The position numbers and the translations under genes were made by a program. Of a stretch of DNA of 26,306 bases, positions 1 through 9,635 are shown one piece after another; position 1 is the stretch's first letter, and each line of letters opens with the position of its first letter. Under the pieces are notes generated by a model. The model searched no databases. It worked only from the letters and a program-made list of their open reading frames with translations, and was not told the origin of the DNA. Source of the DNA: Paracamarosporium sp. OC-R06-R3 (Eukaryota; Ascomycota; Dothideomycetes; Pleosporales; Didymosphaeriaceae). The stretch is taken from contig JACVRA010000408.1 of the NCBI GenBank assembly GCA_019828545.1, positions 1-26,306 of the forward strand, written 5' to 3'.

Positions 1-73
1 GTTCTAGCTCTGCAAGCGCTTCATCAATTGGATCCATATTGGTGGAGTTATCGCGTGCTGAAGTTAGGGTGTT

Positions 74-520
74 TTGGTGTTGCGCGGGCATTACGCGAAT
101 CCGGGCATTACGCGCACGGACACGTTAGCTCGCGCAGTTTTCTGTATGCCTCAGCTATGCAGTTTCAGCCTAGACTTCGGCTTGTATTTTAACAAGCACC
201 CGAATGGATACGGTATTACTAGTTTCCACTTCCGATCAGACAGTAAACCACAACTGACCCGGTGGCATGATCGCTTTCCAGGTATTGATCGATACCCTGA
301 AAAGCTACAAGGTCCTAGGTCTGAATGGTGCTTTCGGTGTCATTGTCAACAGGTCCAATGGAACGAACCCGACGAGGCAAAAGACATTTGGAGAAAGAGG
401 TTTCCGGATATTGACTTCAGCATGGTGACTTTTGAAGATGGTGATCATTTGGATCGGAGGCAAGATTGGGGGCGTTGGAGGAACGGGAAATGTATTGAGG
501 CTATGAAATTTGGGCTATGA
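74..520 (+). CDS. Hypothetical protein or C-terminal gene remnant
   Basis: Open frame of 148 codons with no recognised family. The C-terminal two thirds is rich in Trp, Arg, Asp and His and has one CxC-type pair (WCFRCHC, about residue 86-92), which reads like real protein. The first 25 residues overlap a short direct repeat and look less convincing. It may be the last exon of a gene that starts outside the window, with the true reading frame entering by an intron, or a relic. No signal peptide or membrane segment is evident. Gene deserts and another orphan ORF lie downstream, so context does not help. Confidence 0.3.
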   Translation: MVLRGHYANPGITRTDTLARAVFCMPQLCSFSLDFGLYFNKHPNGYGITSFHFRSDSKPQLTRWHDRFPGIDRYPEKLQGPRSEWCFRCHCQQVQWNEPDEAKDIWRKRFPDIDFSMVTFEDGDHLDRRQDWGRWRNGKCIEAMKFGL

Positions 521-562
521 AGACACGGTTACACAGCGTTACAATTATGTCAGCCCTGAACC

Positions 563-586
563 TACGAACTTACGAACTTACGAACT
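563..586. repeat. Three tandem copies of an octamer
   Basis: The octamer TACGAACT occurs three times head to tail just downstream of the first orphan ORF. It is a simple short tandem repeat, probably from slippage, and no function is suggested. Confidence 0.8.
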
Positions 587-758
587 CTGTACGGGCGGTC
601 CTTTATTAGTATTTCCGTAGAATTTATGCTTGTTCGGATATCGTCCTATCTAAAGTTGATTTTGTTTGACAAACTTCGGCATAGATAAAAAAGAAAAGAG
701 GTTCTTCCCCTAGAAACTGGCACAACAAAGGGCGTAGTTAAAAAGAAGAGTAAAAGAT

Positions 759-1577
759 TTGACTGGACCACGGTTCGACTGCGCAAGCCGTAGACTTGGC
801 TGGGGCAGGCGAAAAGGCCCAGACGATGGAAACATCGGCTACAGTTTGAGTGTAGTTCTCGGTAATGAGGGTACGCTCCTCACCGCGCAGACCAAATCGC
901 GTAGTCCCCGCCGCCGCCACCGCAGCCTCGAAAGCCAGGACGGTACCTCACAAACACTCTTGTTGGCGGATACTGATGAGGAGAGCGACGAGGAGGATGA
1001 GACTGAAGAGGACACTAAGGGCGAAACCGAGCATGACCAGCGTGCGGCCGAGGAGGAGCAACTCTCGGCAATTACGGAAGAGACAATCATAGAGGGCCAC
1101 ATCAAGAAACTCGGAATGGTGACAATAGCGATCGACGGGGTTGCACTAACCAAACCCCGGTTAGAAAGCACCCGCAACACCTACTTCCGTAAGCTCGCAT
1201 CCGGGGTTCACTTCCGTCTGGGGCAGGGCCGAAGCAAGGAGTACGGTACCATCTCTGGCGAAGATGCTGTTGCCATCACCCGGGTGTTCTTCACAAGTAT
1301 CCTTAGATACCGCGGCTTTCTCCAGCTAGCCACCCACCAGCTCTACCGCCACCGGCACAATCAGCAATTTCGCCCGCTCAATGCCGTCTTTTTGCTGTCT
1401 TCCCAGATGGGCGACGTGGCACCGCGTCCTGATCGACGCCCCAAGAGCCCCGTCGAGACGACACTCTATTGTGTGCAATGCGCCATGCTGCACATCGCCA
1501 TGACCGAGCTCGAGAACGTGATGCAGCGTGGTGATGCTGATCGATCTAACAATGCAAAAATGTTGCAGGGTCTGTAA
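759..1577 (+). CDS. Orphan acidic hypothetical protein
   Basis: Open frame of 272 codons, family not recognised. Residues about 45-65 are basic and Ser/Arg-rich. Residues about 70-105 are a strongly acidic stretch of Asp/Glu with Ser and Thr, likely disordered. Residues about 105-272 look like a folded domain with mixed hydrophobic and basic content, including the run ISGEDAVAITRVFF. Its base composition is clearly richer in G and C than the TA-rich flanks, which supports past or present coding. The start is uncertain: the first 40 residues are low quality and an upstream exon is possible. It may be a fragment of a larger gene or a repeat-associated protein. Confidence 0.4.
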   Translation: MTGPRFDCASRRLGWGRRKGPDDGNIGYSLSVVLGNEGTLLTAQTKSRSPRRRHRSLESQDGTSQTLLLADTDEESDEEDETEEDTKGETEHDQRAAEEEQLSAITEETIIEGHIKKLGMVTIAIDGVALTKPRLESTRNTYFRKLASGVHFRLGQGRSKEYGTISGEDAVAITRVFFTSILRYRGFLQLATHQLYRHRHNQQFRPLNAVFLLSSQMGDVAPRPDRRPKSPVETTLYCVQCAMLHIAMTELENVMQRGDADRSNNAKMLQGL

Positions 1578-4399
1578 TTTGCTAATTTTGCAGATATTTG
1601 ACAACTTCCCTTGTCATTAGACTTCGATTTCAGTCCTGTTGTAGTCACTTCCTCTAAAACCTCAACTCAGCCACCCGTAGTGCCTCGATTATCGCCATGT
1701 CTTGGACAAACTCTCCGATCTGGTTACAAATAAGATCATCCCTGTCCGATCAAACGTATGCAAAGTTGTAAGCACGTTGCAAGCCTAGCGTAGAACTTGA
1801 AGTGGATCCCCTATAGTTTGAAAAACAGATAGGTGAGATGAAAATGGATGCGATGGGCCTCCACCGCAGCGGCTTAGCGAAAGTGGACGAAATCTTAGTC
1901 TTAACAGAAACGAGACGGTGAAGTGAAGAGACGCAAGCACGTTGACAGTTAGACCCAAAGTTTAGAAAGACGGAAGACCTCGATAGCCGGAGGAAAGACT
2001 ACTATATAAGCAGGATAGCAGTAGCAGGCAGATATAGACAGAATTGCGGATTTCCTGACCCTATAAACTAAACCATGCCTATAATAGTATAGAGAAGGGT
2101 CTGATTATCTAAAAAAGTATAGAGTCTTAGATATCTATTGGAGCTATACAGAATAATCATATTGTCATAGCTGCCGTGAATAATAATATCACATGAAAAG
2201 GTGACGATAAAGGTCTCTTTTACCTGGATGTTCCACTAGTCCCCATGGGGTGATGATGAACGATATTCTGATATTCTAGCACCTGACTTATTGAGCCCAT
2301 CTATTTAGCCTCGTCCTACCTCTCTAAGTGCTCACACTAGCCCTCTCAAAAGTATCAAACTCGGGCGATTTAGACAAAGTTCATACGTAGGTACTTTAAT
2401 TTAATACAACTATTATCGTGAGGGTAGAAAGACTGGTGATGAGGAGGATAACAAAGGATAAGGACGAGGGTGTGGATGTATAGAGAACCTAGAACACTAT
2501 CCTAAAGCTTCTATTCACTCTACTCAATCCCAGAGACCTCTCCGTAGCAAATAGTACAGAAGCTTCTATGCATTATTCAAACAGTATAGAATGCCTATAC
2601 GATAGTAATATACCCAATGGTCTGTAGAGGATAGGATAGATTGCGCAGAAGAGAAAAGCGACGCGGTGCTGGGCCAACTTATGGCAATCAGGGCAGCTCT
2701 CGAAAATATGGCGGATCAGACCATATCAGTGTTTAGAAGAACAACTAGGAAAACTACCAGTTCATCAAATAGCAATATAAGCAGGTCCGAGTCTGCCTGT
2801 TAAACTCGTCTAGATCTAATCGGTCAACAGGGAAGAATACTGCACTAAGAAAAGCTCTCGACATATACCCAGCTGACCGGGTACTTTTCGAGTACATAGT
2901 CGCAAGAAATGTCTTCCCTAGACATGCTAGGGTGGACGGTGCAAAAAACGTTGCGCACTGACGGGGGTTTATTCCGTAAGCATGTTCACATAGAGAATTC
3001 TCCAGCAAAAAGTACCCAGAAAGGCGACGAGCTCAAGTTGAAGTTAATGCACGAATCGCGTTTGTTTACATTTTCTGTCATTCTATCGTCGCGTTATGTG
3101 CCAATCTGAGAGTTAAAATGAATAAGATGTGTTCTCCATTATTGTGTATGCCCCACCTGTTGATTGCTATGATCGGAAACTTGGGTGTATGATCTTGAGT
3201 AGCGTATTCATAACTGTCTACTTGTGCAACCCGAATCGAGTTATGTGTCTGCCAAGCGCAGGTCTCTGCTAACAATTTTTCAGATATCTCTCGCATCTCA
3301 CATATTCTCCAATGCTATTTCAACAGCATGTTCATAGATCTATTTAGCTCTTCTTTCGAGTCGGGTTAGAACCCCCTTTGAAATGATGTTAGTGTGACTA
3401 GCAGCTGTATCAACCATCCAAGATCCTTACCAAGCGGCTTATCGAGGGTCGCAATCAACGATTTGCTGATAAGTCTGCGGTGGGAGCCTCCGCCCTGGCA
3501 AGGAACATGATTTGAGGCTTGGAACCAGGATCCAATGGCATGTACCCTTCATCTCAGAGGATTCTTTGGGTAAGCTTGGGTGGGCGGTCTGAGGGGCTAC
3601 ACCACGCCGTAGTTGCCATTCTTGGAACTGTGATTTGAGCGCGTGATTGGAGAAAATGGCCGTCTTATACGTTAGTGTGAGTGCTATGTCATGTTCAGTA
3701 TGTGACACACGTCGCTTTTCTGCTAGACCGATCCGAACAGCTCGAATCTCTTACTAATAGTCCTTGAGTTTCTGTGACTCTCAGTAGCTATCATCTTGAT
3801 CGCCAAACTTGCTCGCTCCTTCCTTCAAAAGGTCAGTTTGCAAGAACTATACATTTATTCTCCCCCATCGGTGTTCTTGCTGGAGAAAATTGTTTTGTAA
3901 ATGGATGGGAGATGGCTATATTCGCTAGCCGCGCCGAAAGAGATGGTACGCGGATGGAACATGGAGAACGGTGCACAGGCCGTGAAAGCCTTTGAGTCGT
4001 TGGCTGTTACCGTGGGAACGATAACGCGTTGCTGGTAACAAACCAGAATTGGGTCGAGGCGGCTCGTGATGATTTGCAGATTAGATGTGAACAAGAGGGA
4101 AAGCAACAATGGACTCGCAACATAACAGGCCACTACCAGAGGATCACCCGGACTGGCAGGCAGGCGCTAGGCTTTGGCTCCTACAGGGCCAACTCGTCAA
4201 AGATTTTTCGGCCTTCTTCAGTCGCGATCTAACCCTTTTCTCTACATACCCATTATTGAGTATATGCGCCAGGGTCACCACGTTCGCCAAAACCTTCCAC
4301 GCACCGCACAGCAAACGACACAAATTTGTGTAGCACGACGCTTGAGTAGATAAAACCTCCTCTTCGAACTTCACACTTCTCTCTTATATAACAACCCAC
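1578..4399. other. TA-rich gene desert, probably RIP-decayed repeat DNA
   Basis: No ORF here has recognisable protein character. Between about 1780 and 2650 the sequence is full of TA-containing words such as TATAG and ATATAG, on both strands, the pattern expected when CpA is turned into TpA by repeat-induced point mutation. A few short frames (for example around 2660-3010) give hydrophilic peptides interrupted by stops and may be relics of a repeat. The last 400 bases must contain the promoter of the MpaB-like gene. A TATATAA word sits at 4385-4391, only about 9 bases before the ATG, so it may not be the functional TATA box. Confidence 0.6.
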
Positions 4400-5754
4400 A
4401 TGTCAGTAACCATCATAGGTGCGACTACGGCGGCAACCGCCGCCTCGTGTATCCTTATCTACTTACTACTCGTGCGTAGACCCCGTTTCCGACGAGCCCA
4501 AAGACACAACAGGTTTCTGGTTGGCCAAAACTTGACGTTAGGTGAAGCATGGACAGTACATCAGAGGTTGCAATCCCTTTCTTCCTCCCTACAAAACTTG
4601 ACCACACTGACGATGTACAAAGTCTCGTCGAGTACGAGTTTCCATCCGTATTCTCTAAGGCAACTGTATTTGCTCTATTCCGTGCCTACGGCATCCCGAA
4701 AATGTCATCTGCCCTGTGCAGCACTGGTCAGTTTTTTTCTTCCGTCAAGACCGACAAGCGGATGACGGACACTGGGCTGCTGCTGATGGAAGCAATTCTG
4801 AACCCATCGGGACACGAACGTAGCCTTGCCGCCATGGCTCGGATAATCTACCTCCATGCGCCATATCGCCGCGCTGGAAGGATCGCAAACGAGCATATGC
4901 TGTATACGCTGAGCCTATTTGTACTTGAACCCACACACTGGGTGCGACGTTACGAATGGCTTCAGCTAACTGATAAGGAGAAATGCGCGATTGGGGTAGT
5001 CTGGTACCAGGTCGGTGTCGCTCTAGATATCGATTACGGGACCCTTTCAACCGAGCAGCATGGGTGGGTGGATGGCCTGCGGTGGTTGCGAGCGCTAGAG
5101 GCGTGGAGCGTCCGGTTTGAAGTAGACAACATGCAACCATCGAAAGCCAGTGAAGCCATCGCGAAAGCCACCCTGGACGAAATGATGGCCAAGGTTCCAC
5201 ATCCCATTCGTCGATATATCATTAGGTTCGCCAGTACGCTGCTAGACGAACGGCTACGGTTTGCAATGGGGTTTGTCATGCTTAGATTCGAATACGTATG
5301 TTCTCGGCTAACACCAGACGGCATACCACATCCTTCGAAACCTTACACCTTTCTTACAGGCGTTGTTGTTTCGGCACGTAGGTTATTCCTCCTCCACGCG
5401 TGCCTTCCGCGTATATGCCCGAAGCAACGACTGCCTGGGCTAATCCTCGGAACTGACCGCTTTCGCCCCCGCAGCTACCGAGTGCGACCGTGGTACATGC
5501 CAACGACTCCTACGCGCGGTTTCACTTTCATGACGTCTATCTGCAAATGGTGGAGAGGTGCTGCCCCTCACGACGAAACAGAAAGTTATTCTCCCTCTGG
5601 ATTTCGACATGTCGATCTGGGCCCGGAGGAACAGGTAGGACATGGCCTGGAAATAATAAAGGCCGAGCGAGATCGCTTAGCTAGTATCCTTAACTGGGAC
5701 GTTGTCATCTTTTATGGCAGCCACACCTCTGCAACGAACTTCGCGCCCACGTAA
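4400..5754 (+). CDS. MpaB-like ER-bound oxygenase (DUF2236 / rubber-oxygenase fold)
   Basis: Model join(4400..4566, 4623..5754), 432 aa. Exon 1 encodes a membrane anchor at residues about 3-25 followed by a basic stretch, then the LTLGEAW segment. The 56-nt intron ends in AAG, and joining restores GEAWTVHQ-SLVEYEFPSVF, which aligns without gaps to the MpaB-family region ending EFP..F. Family hallmarks follow: ALFRAYGIP, YLHAPYRRAG, MLYTLSLF, YEWLQLTDKEKCAIG and LLDERLRFAM. The family acts on the ER membrane, and in mycophenolic acid biosynthesis MpaB cleaves the farnesyl chain oxidatively. A prenyl chain made by the UbiA enzyme of this cluster is therefore a plausible substrate (inference). 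About 17 extra residues follow FAMG compared with relatives as I remember them. The C-terminus lacks the usual short CPF-like end. Confidence 0.85.
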
Positions 5755-6233
5755 GGTGACGACAAGTTGGTAGGCAAACAAGGTCGAGATGATTAATCAT
5801 ACCTGTACGGCAAATGCAGGCCCCCGAACTAGAACTCTATAGTGTAAAAACACGGAGCCATCCAATCCTCGACCATGTACACTGCACTCGGTCACATCAG
5901 TAATGAAAATGCTCATCAAGTTCGATTGAAAGCTCCAAATTGACTTTCTCTGTAAGTGTTATGGTTAGCGATCGCTAAATCTGGAAGATCCAATTGATAT
6001 GACCTCTTCTCTGGCCGACTCGCCAATTTCTTGATCATGTAGTTCAGTTCTAGTAACATATATGCATGGAGAGCTGGAACTAATGTCGCATTCACATATG
6101 AGCGCTTCTTCCTGTAAATATTTGTGATCAAGAAAGCAAAGGGATCAAGCTCATCACGTACGCCAGGGCGTCACGATCAATTACGAGGTATTTATTCTTG
6201 GATTTTATGAATTAATATAGAGCTAACAGAAAA
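5755..6233. other. Convergent 3' intergenic region
   Basis: Lies between the stop codons of the MpaB-like gene and the P450. Only short AT-rich sequence is seen, presumably the two 3' UTRs. No gene found. Confidence 0.6.
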
Positions 6234-7940
6234 CTATGAAGCGGACCGTTCGATGAGATCCACATGCGCTTGGCTCCTCGGTAGGATACGCAAAGGAAAC
6301 GGAGCCTCTTGCAGGTGATGATTGAGTCTGTGGCTATCAACAGGCCCGTCTTGCACTATGTCAAAGCAGTAGATCATCTTAGCCAATGCAAGGAACAGCT
6401 CTTGATGTGCGATCTTGTATCCAACGCAAACTCTCCTTCCTCCGCCAAATGCCCACAGATCCTCAGTGATGTTGAGCTCCTTCCCTTGCCATCGTTCAGG
6501 AAGGAACTCTTCCGGACGATCAACCTCGTTCGCAACGATGAGTGAGTTGATGACAAAATCAGTCCCCTTTGGGAATGTATATCCTTCGAAGTGTATTGGT
6601 TTCGTTGAGTGATGCGATGGGATCAAAGGTACAACTGGCCTCCAGCGCATAGCCTCTTTGATGATGGCCGAGAGATATGACAGTGACTCCATGTCGGCAA
6701 TATTGGGAAGTCGGCCTGCTGTACCCAGCACAGAGTCAAGCTCTTTGCGAGCCTTTTCCACAACGCGAGGATGGCAGAGTGTGGCCATCATCAGCACGTT
6801 GTGCGCTCGACGAACATTGTCACTGCCGGCAGCGACGATTGATGTGGCAAGATACATTGCCTCCTCGTCGTTAGTAGCAAACTTGCTGTCCGACTTCAGG
6901 AGGACGTCGCGTACAAAAGATGGCGGAGTGTTACCGCTTGCGGTGTCTTTCTTTACGGGTGCCCACCAGGCTTTGAAAACGCTGTTATGATCGACACCCA
7001 TTTGCCGCCAGAACTTGCGGTATGGCTGGAAAATGCCCATGCTGGGAAAGAAGTCGAAGATACTGGAGTAGATGCTGAGGATGAACTCAACAGTAACACG
7101 ACGGAACTCATCGAGCTCGTTCTTGGTCTGTTTCGGTTTTCCGCCAACCACAACGCGATGAATAACGGAATACGCATAGTCGTAGTGGTGGCGGAACCAT
7201 TGTTCGGGTGCTTGGAGATAGCTCTTCAGCAGCCTTGTGCTCTCCTCTTCCTGGATGTGGCCATATGTTCTTGTGGCTGTGCCACTGAGCAAGTGATGCA
7301 TGAGTTGGCGTCCCTCTTTCCATTGCGCAGTTTTCTTGAGCACCGTTCTGTTGTTGCGGCTGACAAGTCCGGCGGAGACTGGGAAATCGGGTCGCTCGCC
7401 AGTGACTGCAGCTTGCTTCGCGATGATCTCCTTGACAACCCGATTACTGTTTAGGAACACCCAAGTGCGTGTTCCCATTTTCAATGTGGTCATCTCGCCA
7501 TAAGAGGCCACTTCTCTCGCCTAGGAAAGTTAGGTAAGTGTCTCAGGTGCATGAATTAAACCTACAAAATGCGCGAACTTGGCAGGGTTCTGCTTCGCTT
7601 CGAAGAACCATGGGACACTTCCAACAATTGGCCAACCTTTTGGCCCTGGTGGTAATCTTCTGGGACTAGAGAGCCCTAACGCGGGGATCGGTAGAGATTT
7701 ACCAGCGATCGTCAGGCATATAGCGACGATCGGGACAATAGAAAGCAAAATGTAGCTCAATAGAGCGCTGCCCTGGATGATTTCAAACCCATAGTTTCGG
7801 GTGCCATACTGCAATGTCTGATTTGATGAAATCGTTACGTTGGCCAGAGATGTCGCCATTGCGGCGATTGACCGAAAGGGTAGGATCTTGCTCGCCACGG
7901 TAACAAAATGCGATGTCGCAATGATCTTGCAGGTCAACAA
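6234..7940 (-). CDS. Cytochrome P450 monooxygenase
   Basis: Model complement(join(6234..7520, 7566..7940)), 553 aa. The 45-nt intron joins AKFAHF to AREVASYGEM in frame. Visible features are a membrane anchor at about residues 55-80, the proline hinge RRLPPGPKGWP, the I-helix AAGSDN (about 355-360), the ExxR motif EAMR (414-417), FLPERW, and the heme loop FGGGRRVCVG with the cysteine ligand near residue 490. In the I-helix Asn stands where many P450s have the second Thr-region residue (AGxDTT); I recall a related SDN form in several fungal tailoring P450s. It is an ER-membrane oxidase needing a P450 reductase. The start may instead be the Met 27 codons downstream (MATSLAN). It shares a 1.1-kb divergent promoter with the NTF2-like gene, so it probably oxidises a cluster intermediate; its substrate cannot be read. 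Confidence 0.93.
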
Positions 7941-9027
7941 GCCTATAAAGTTTCACAGAAATATATAATCACCGGGAACACAAGATGGACTGCCACATCA
8001 CGGATAAACTAACTTCAATGAATACTCAATCAATGCAAGGGGCAAAGTCAAGATACACGGAGGGAACCGAGGTCGTTTCATCTCACGCGAGAGTAAAGAC
8101 GGAGTTCTACACGGTGTTCCCATAGCGGTCTAGTAATTCGATGCCTATCAGTTCGTATGTCTCCAGCTTCAGGTGATAGGATGTGTCCTCGCCACATCCT
8201 CATCCGACGCTGAGCGCCAATGTGACGGTGCCCACGGATATCTGCGCGGCACGCAAGAAGCGCCCCGGTGGAGCCCAAGGAGCTAGTAACGTGGCGGGTA
8301 CATGAAGGCAGTGTTTTGGAAACGAATATTGCCCGATCCTTCCGAATAAGCATTGTAACAACAGCTTGCGGGGTCGTTGGGATCATGGTAGAAACGATAG
8401 CTAGCCACAGAATACTAAGATCGACGATTCCTGGTTATCGGAGATGCCGCAGATACACTGCAAGGAGCGGATCCTTGGTCTATGCTTGAGACGTTTCGAT
8501 TTTACCTTTACAAGCCCGGTGGCGTAGCTTGATAATGAGGGGTACAGTGTGAAGTGGGTCTTTACCAAGTGCTGTCAATTTTGAGATCGCCTAGTTCCTG
8601 ATCAGGTAGGTCATGCATGACGGTTGTGGATTTGCTGACTCCGTGATTTAAGCGAAATGTGCCTCACACGATGACAGGGATGGCGGATGCTAGCAAGTCC
8701 ATGTGCCTAGCGTGGCCAGGGGTATTTATCTTTTACCAAAGTGAAAACGAAACCTAACGCATCTAGGCACTGGACAGTGCACCCTTGTCTGCCATACCTA
8801 GAGCCGCCTGCGAACCGGGCTCAATCCCCCGCACACATCCTCAGCGGAAGCCGACGCTTTGTCCGGCGTTTGAACAGTTAAGATTCCTTCCCGTGGACCG
8901 CCTCGTCGATCCAAGAGTGCCTTCACTAAGCCGACATACGGACTGTTGAGACCAGACAAACCAAATACTACGACGCCATTTCCGACCGCACGAAACTTCA
9001 CCAATTCCAAATAGCCTCCTATACACT
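7941..9027. promoter_or_regulatory. Divergent promoter region, P450 / NTF2-like gene
   Basis: About 1.1 kb between the start codons of the P450 and the NTF2-like gene, with no convincing ORF. It must carry both promoters. A CGG-N3-CCG word lies at 8845-8853, about 175 bases before the NTF2-like ATG. Confidence 0.6.
8845..8853. promoter_or_regulatory. CGG-N3-CCG candidate Zn2Cys6 site
   Basis: CGGAAGCCG, an inverted pair of CGG triplets with a 3-base spacer, the type of site bound by dimeric fungal Zn(II)2Cys6 regulators. A site with the same spacing (CGGACTCCG) occurs in the aminotransferase/prenyltransferase promoter. Short words like this arise by chance, so support is weak. Confidence 0.3.
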
Positions 9028-9618
9028 ATGTCTACCGACAAAACCAATCTTTATCGCAAGAAGCTCGATGAACTTTACGTCATCATTCAACGTCTACGTC
9101 CCTCCTCTTCTCCCGAAGAGTTCGAAGCTTTTGCTTCATGCTTTACTTCAGACTGCACTGTGTACCTGAAGAGCATGAATATGCACAGAATGCCAGGCAT
9201 CTCACGTCACGAAGCGATCGAGGACATGAGGGAGGTGCTCGAAAAAGCCCATGTTGAGGAGCGTGAAGTGCTCCATTTCTCTCTCTCCGCGGATGGACAC
9301 ACTGTCTTCTGCGAAACTAAGCAGCGCATCAATTGCATGGGCGAGATAATCGAACCATTCTTCGAAACCGAAGTGGTAACTTTCGATGAAGATGGCCTGA
9401 TTAAGGTGCTGAAATTGTATAATTGTTGGAGCCCGATTGTGCGCATAGTGCAGGACAAGACCGGCAAAGGACCGTATGCTGAAGGCGAGCGACGGGAGCA
9501 ATTCGAAGCATATGTCAAACAGGTAGCGATGACGAAGATACAAAAGCGAAAAGCAAGGATGGATGCTGTGACCCCAGATCAAGCACAAAACGGCGTAAAT
9601 GCGGGCTGTTGTAATTGA
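9028..9618 (+). CDS. NTF2-like / SnoaL-fold small protein
   Basis: Single-exon ORF of 196 aa, no signal peptide or membrane segment. Layout fits the cone-shaped NTF2-like fold: an N-terminal helix (YRKKLDELYVIIQRL), then FASCFTSDCTVYLKS, ISRHEAIEDM, and beta-rich stretches ending EVVTFDEDGLIKVLKLYN. In ascomycete clusters proteins of this fold act as isomerases or cyclases (for example Trt14 and AusH in meroterpenoid pathways), but many have no known activity. The C-terminal 50 residues are charged and extend past the fold, with CC near the end. Its stop codon lies only 17 bases from that of the PLP enzyme on the other strand. The fold call is by pattern and moderate; the reaction is unknown. 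Confidence 0.6.
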   Translation: MSTDKTNLYRKKLDELYVIIQRLRPSSSPEEFEAFASCFTSDCTVYLKSMNMHRMPGISRHEAIEDMREVLEKAHVEEREVLHFSLSADGHTVFCETKQRINCMGEIIEPFFETEVVTFDEDGLIKVLKLYNCWSPIVRIVQDKTGKGPYAEGERREQFEAYVKQVAMTKIQKRKARMDAVTPDQAQNGVNAGCCN

Positions 9619-9635
9619 GAGCTTCATAATTATCA

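Noticed and set aside
86..114. Direct repeat GGGCATTACGCG (two copies 17 bases apart)
   Set aside because: Too short and isolated to indicate an element; probably a local duplication.
4745..5200. 151-codon open frame on the minus strand
   Set aside because: Antisense shadow of the MpaB-like gene.
5269..5317. A 47-nt intron (GTTTGT...GCTAAC...CAG) in the MpaB-like gene
   Set aside because: Removing it shifts the frame, while the protein is well conserved in one frame on both sides.
6987..7454. 155-codon open frame on the plus strand
   Set aside because: Antisense shadow of the P450, whose motifs are unambiguous.
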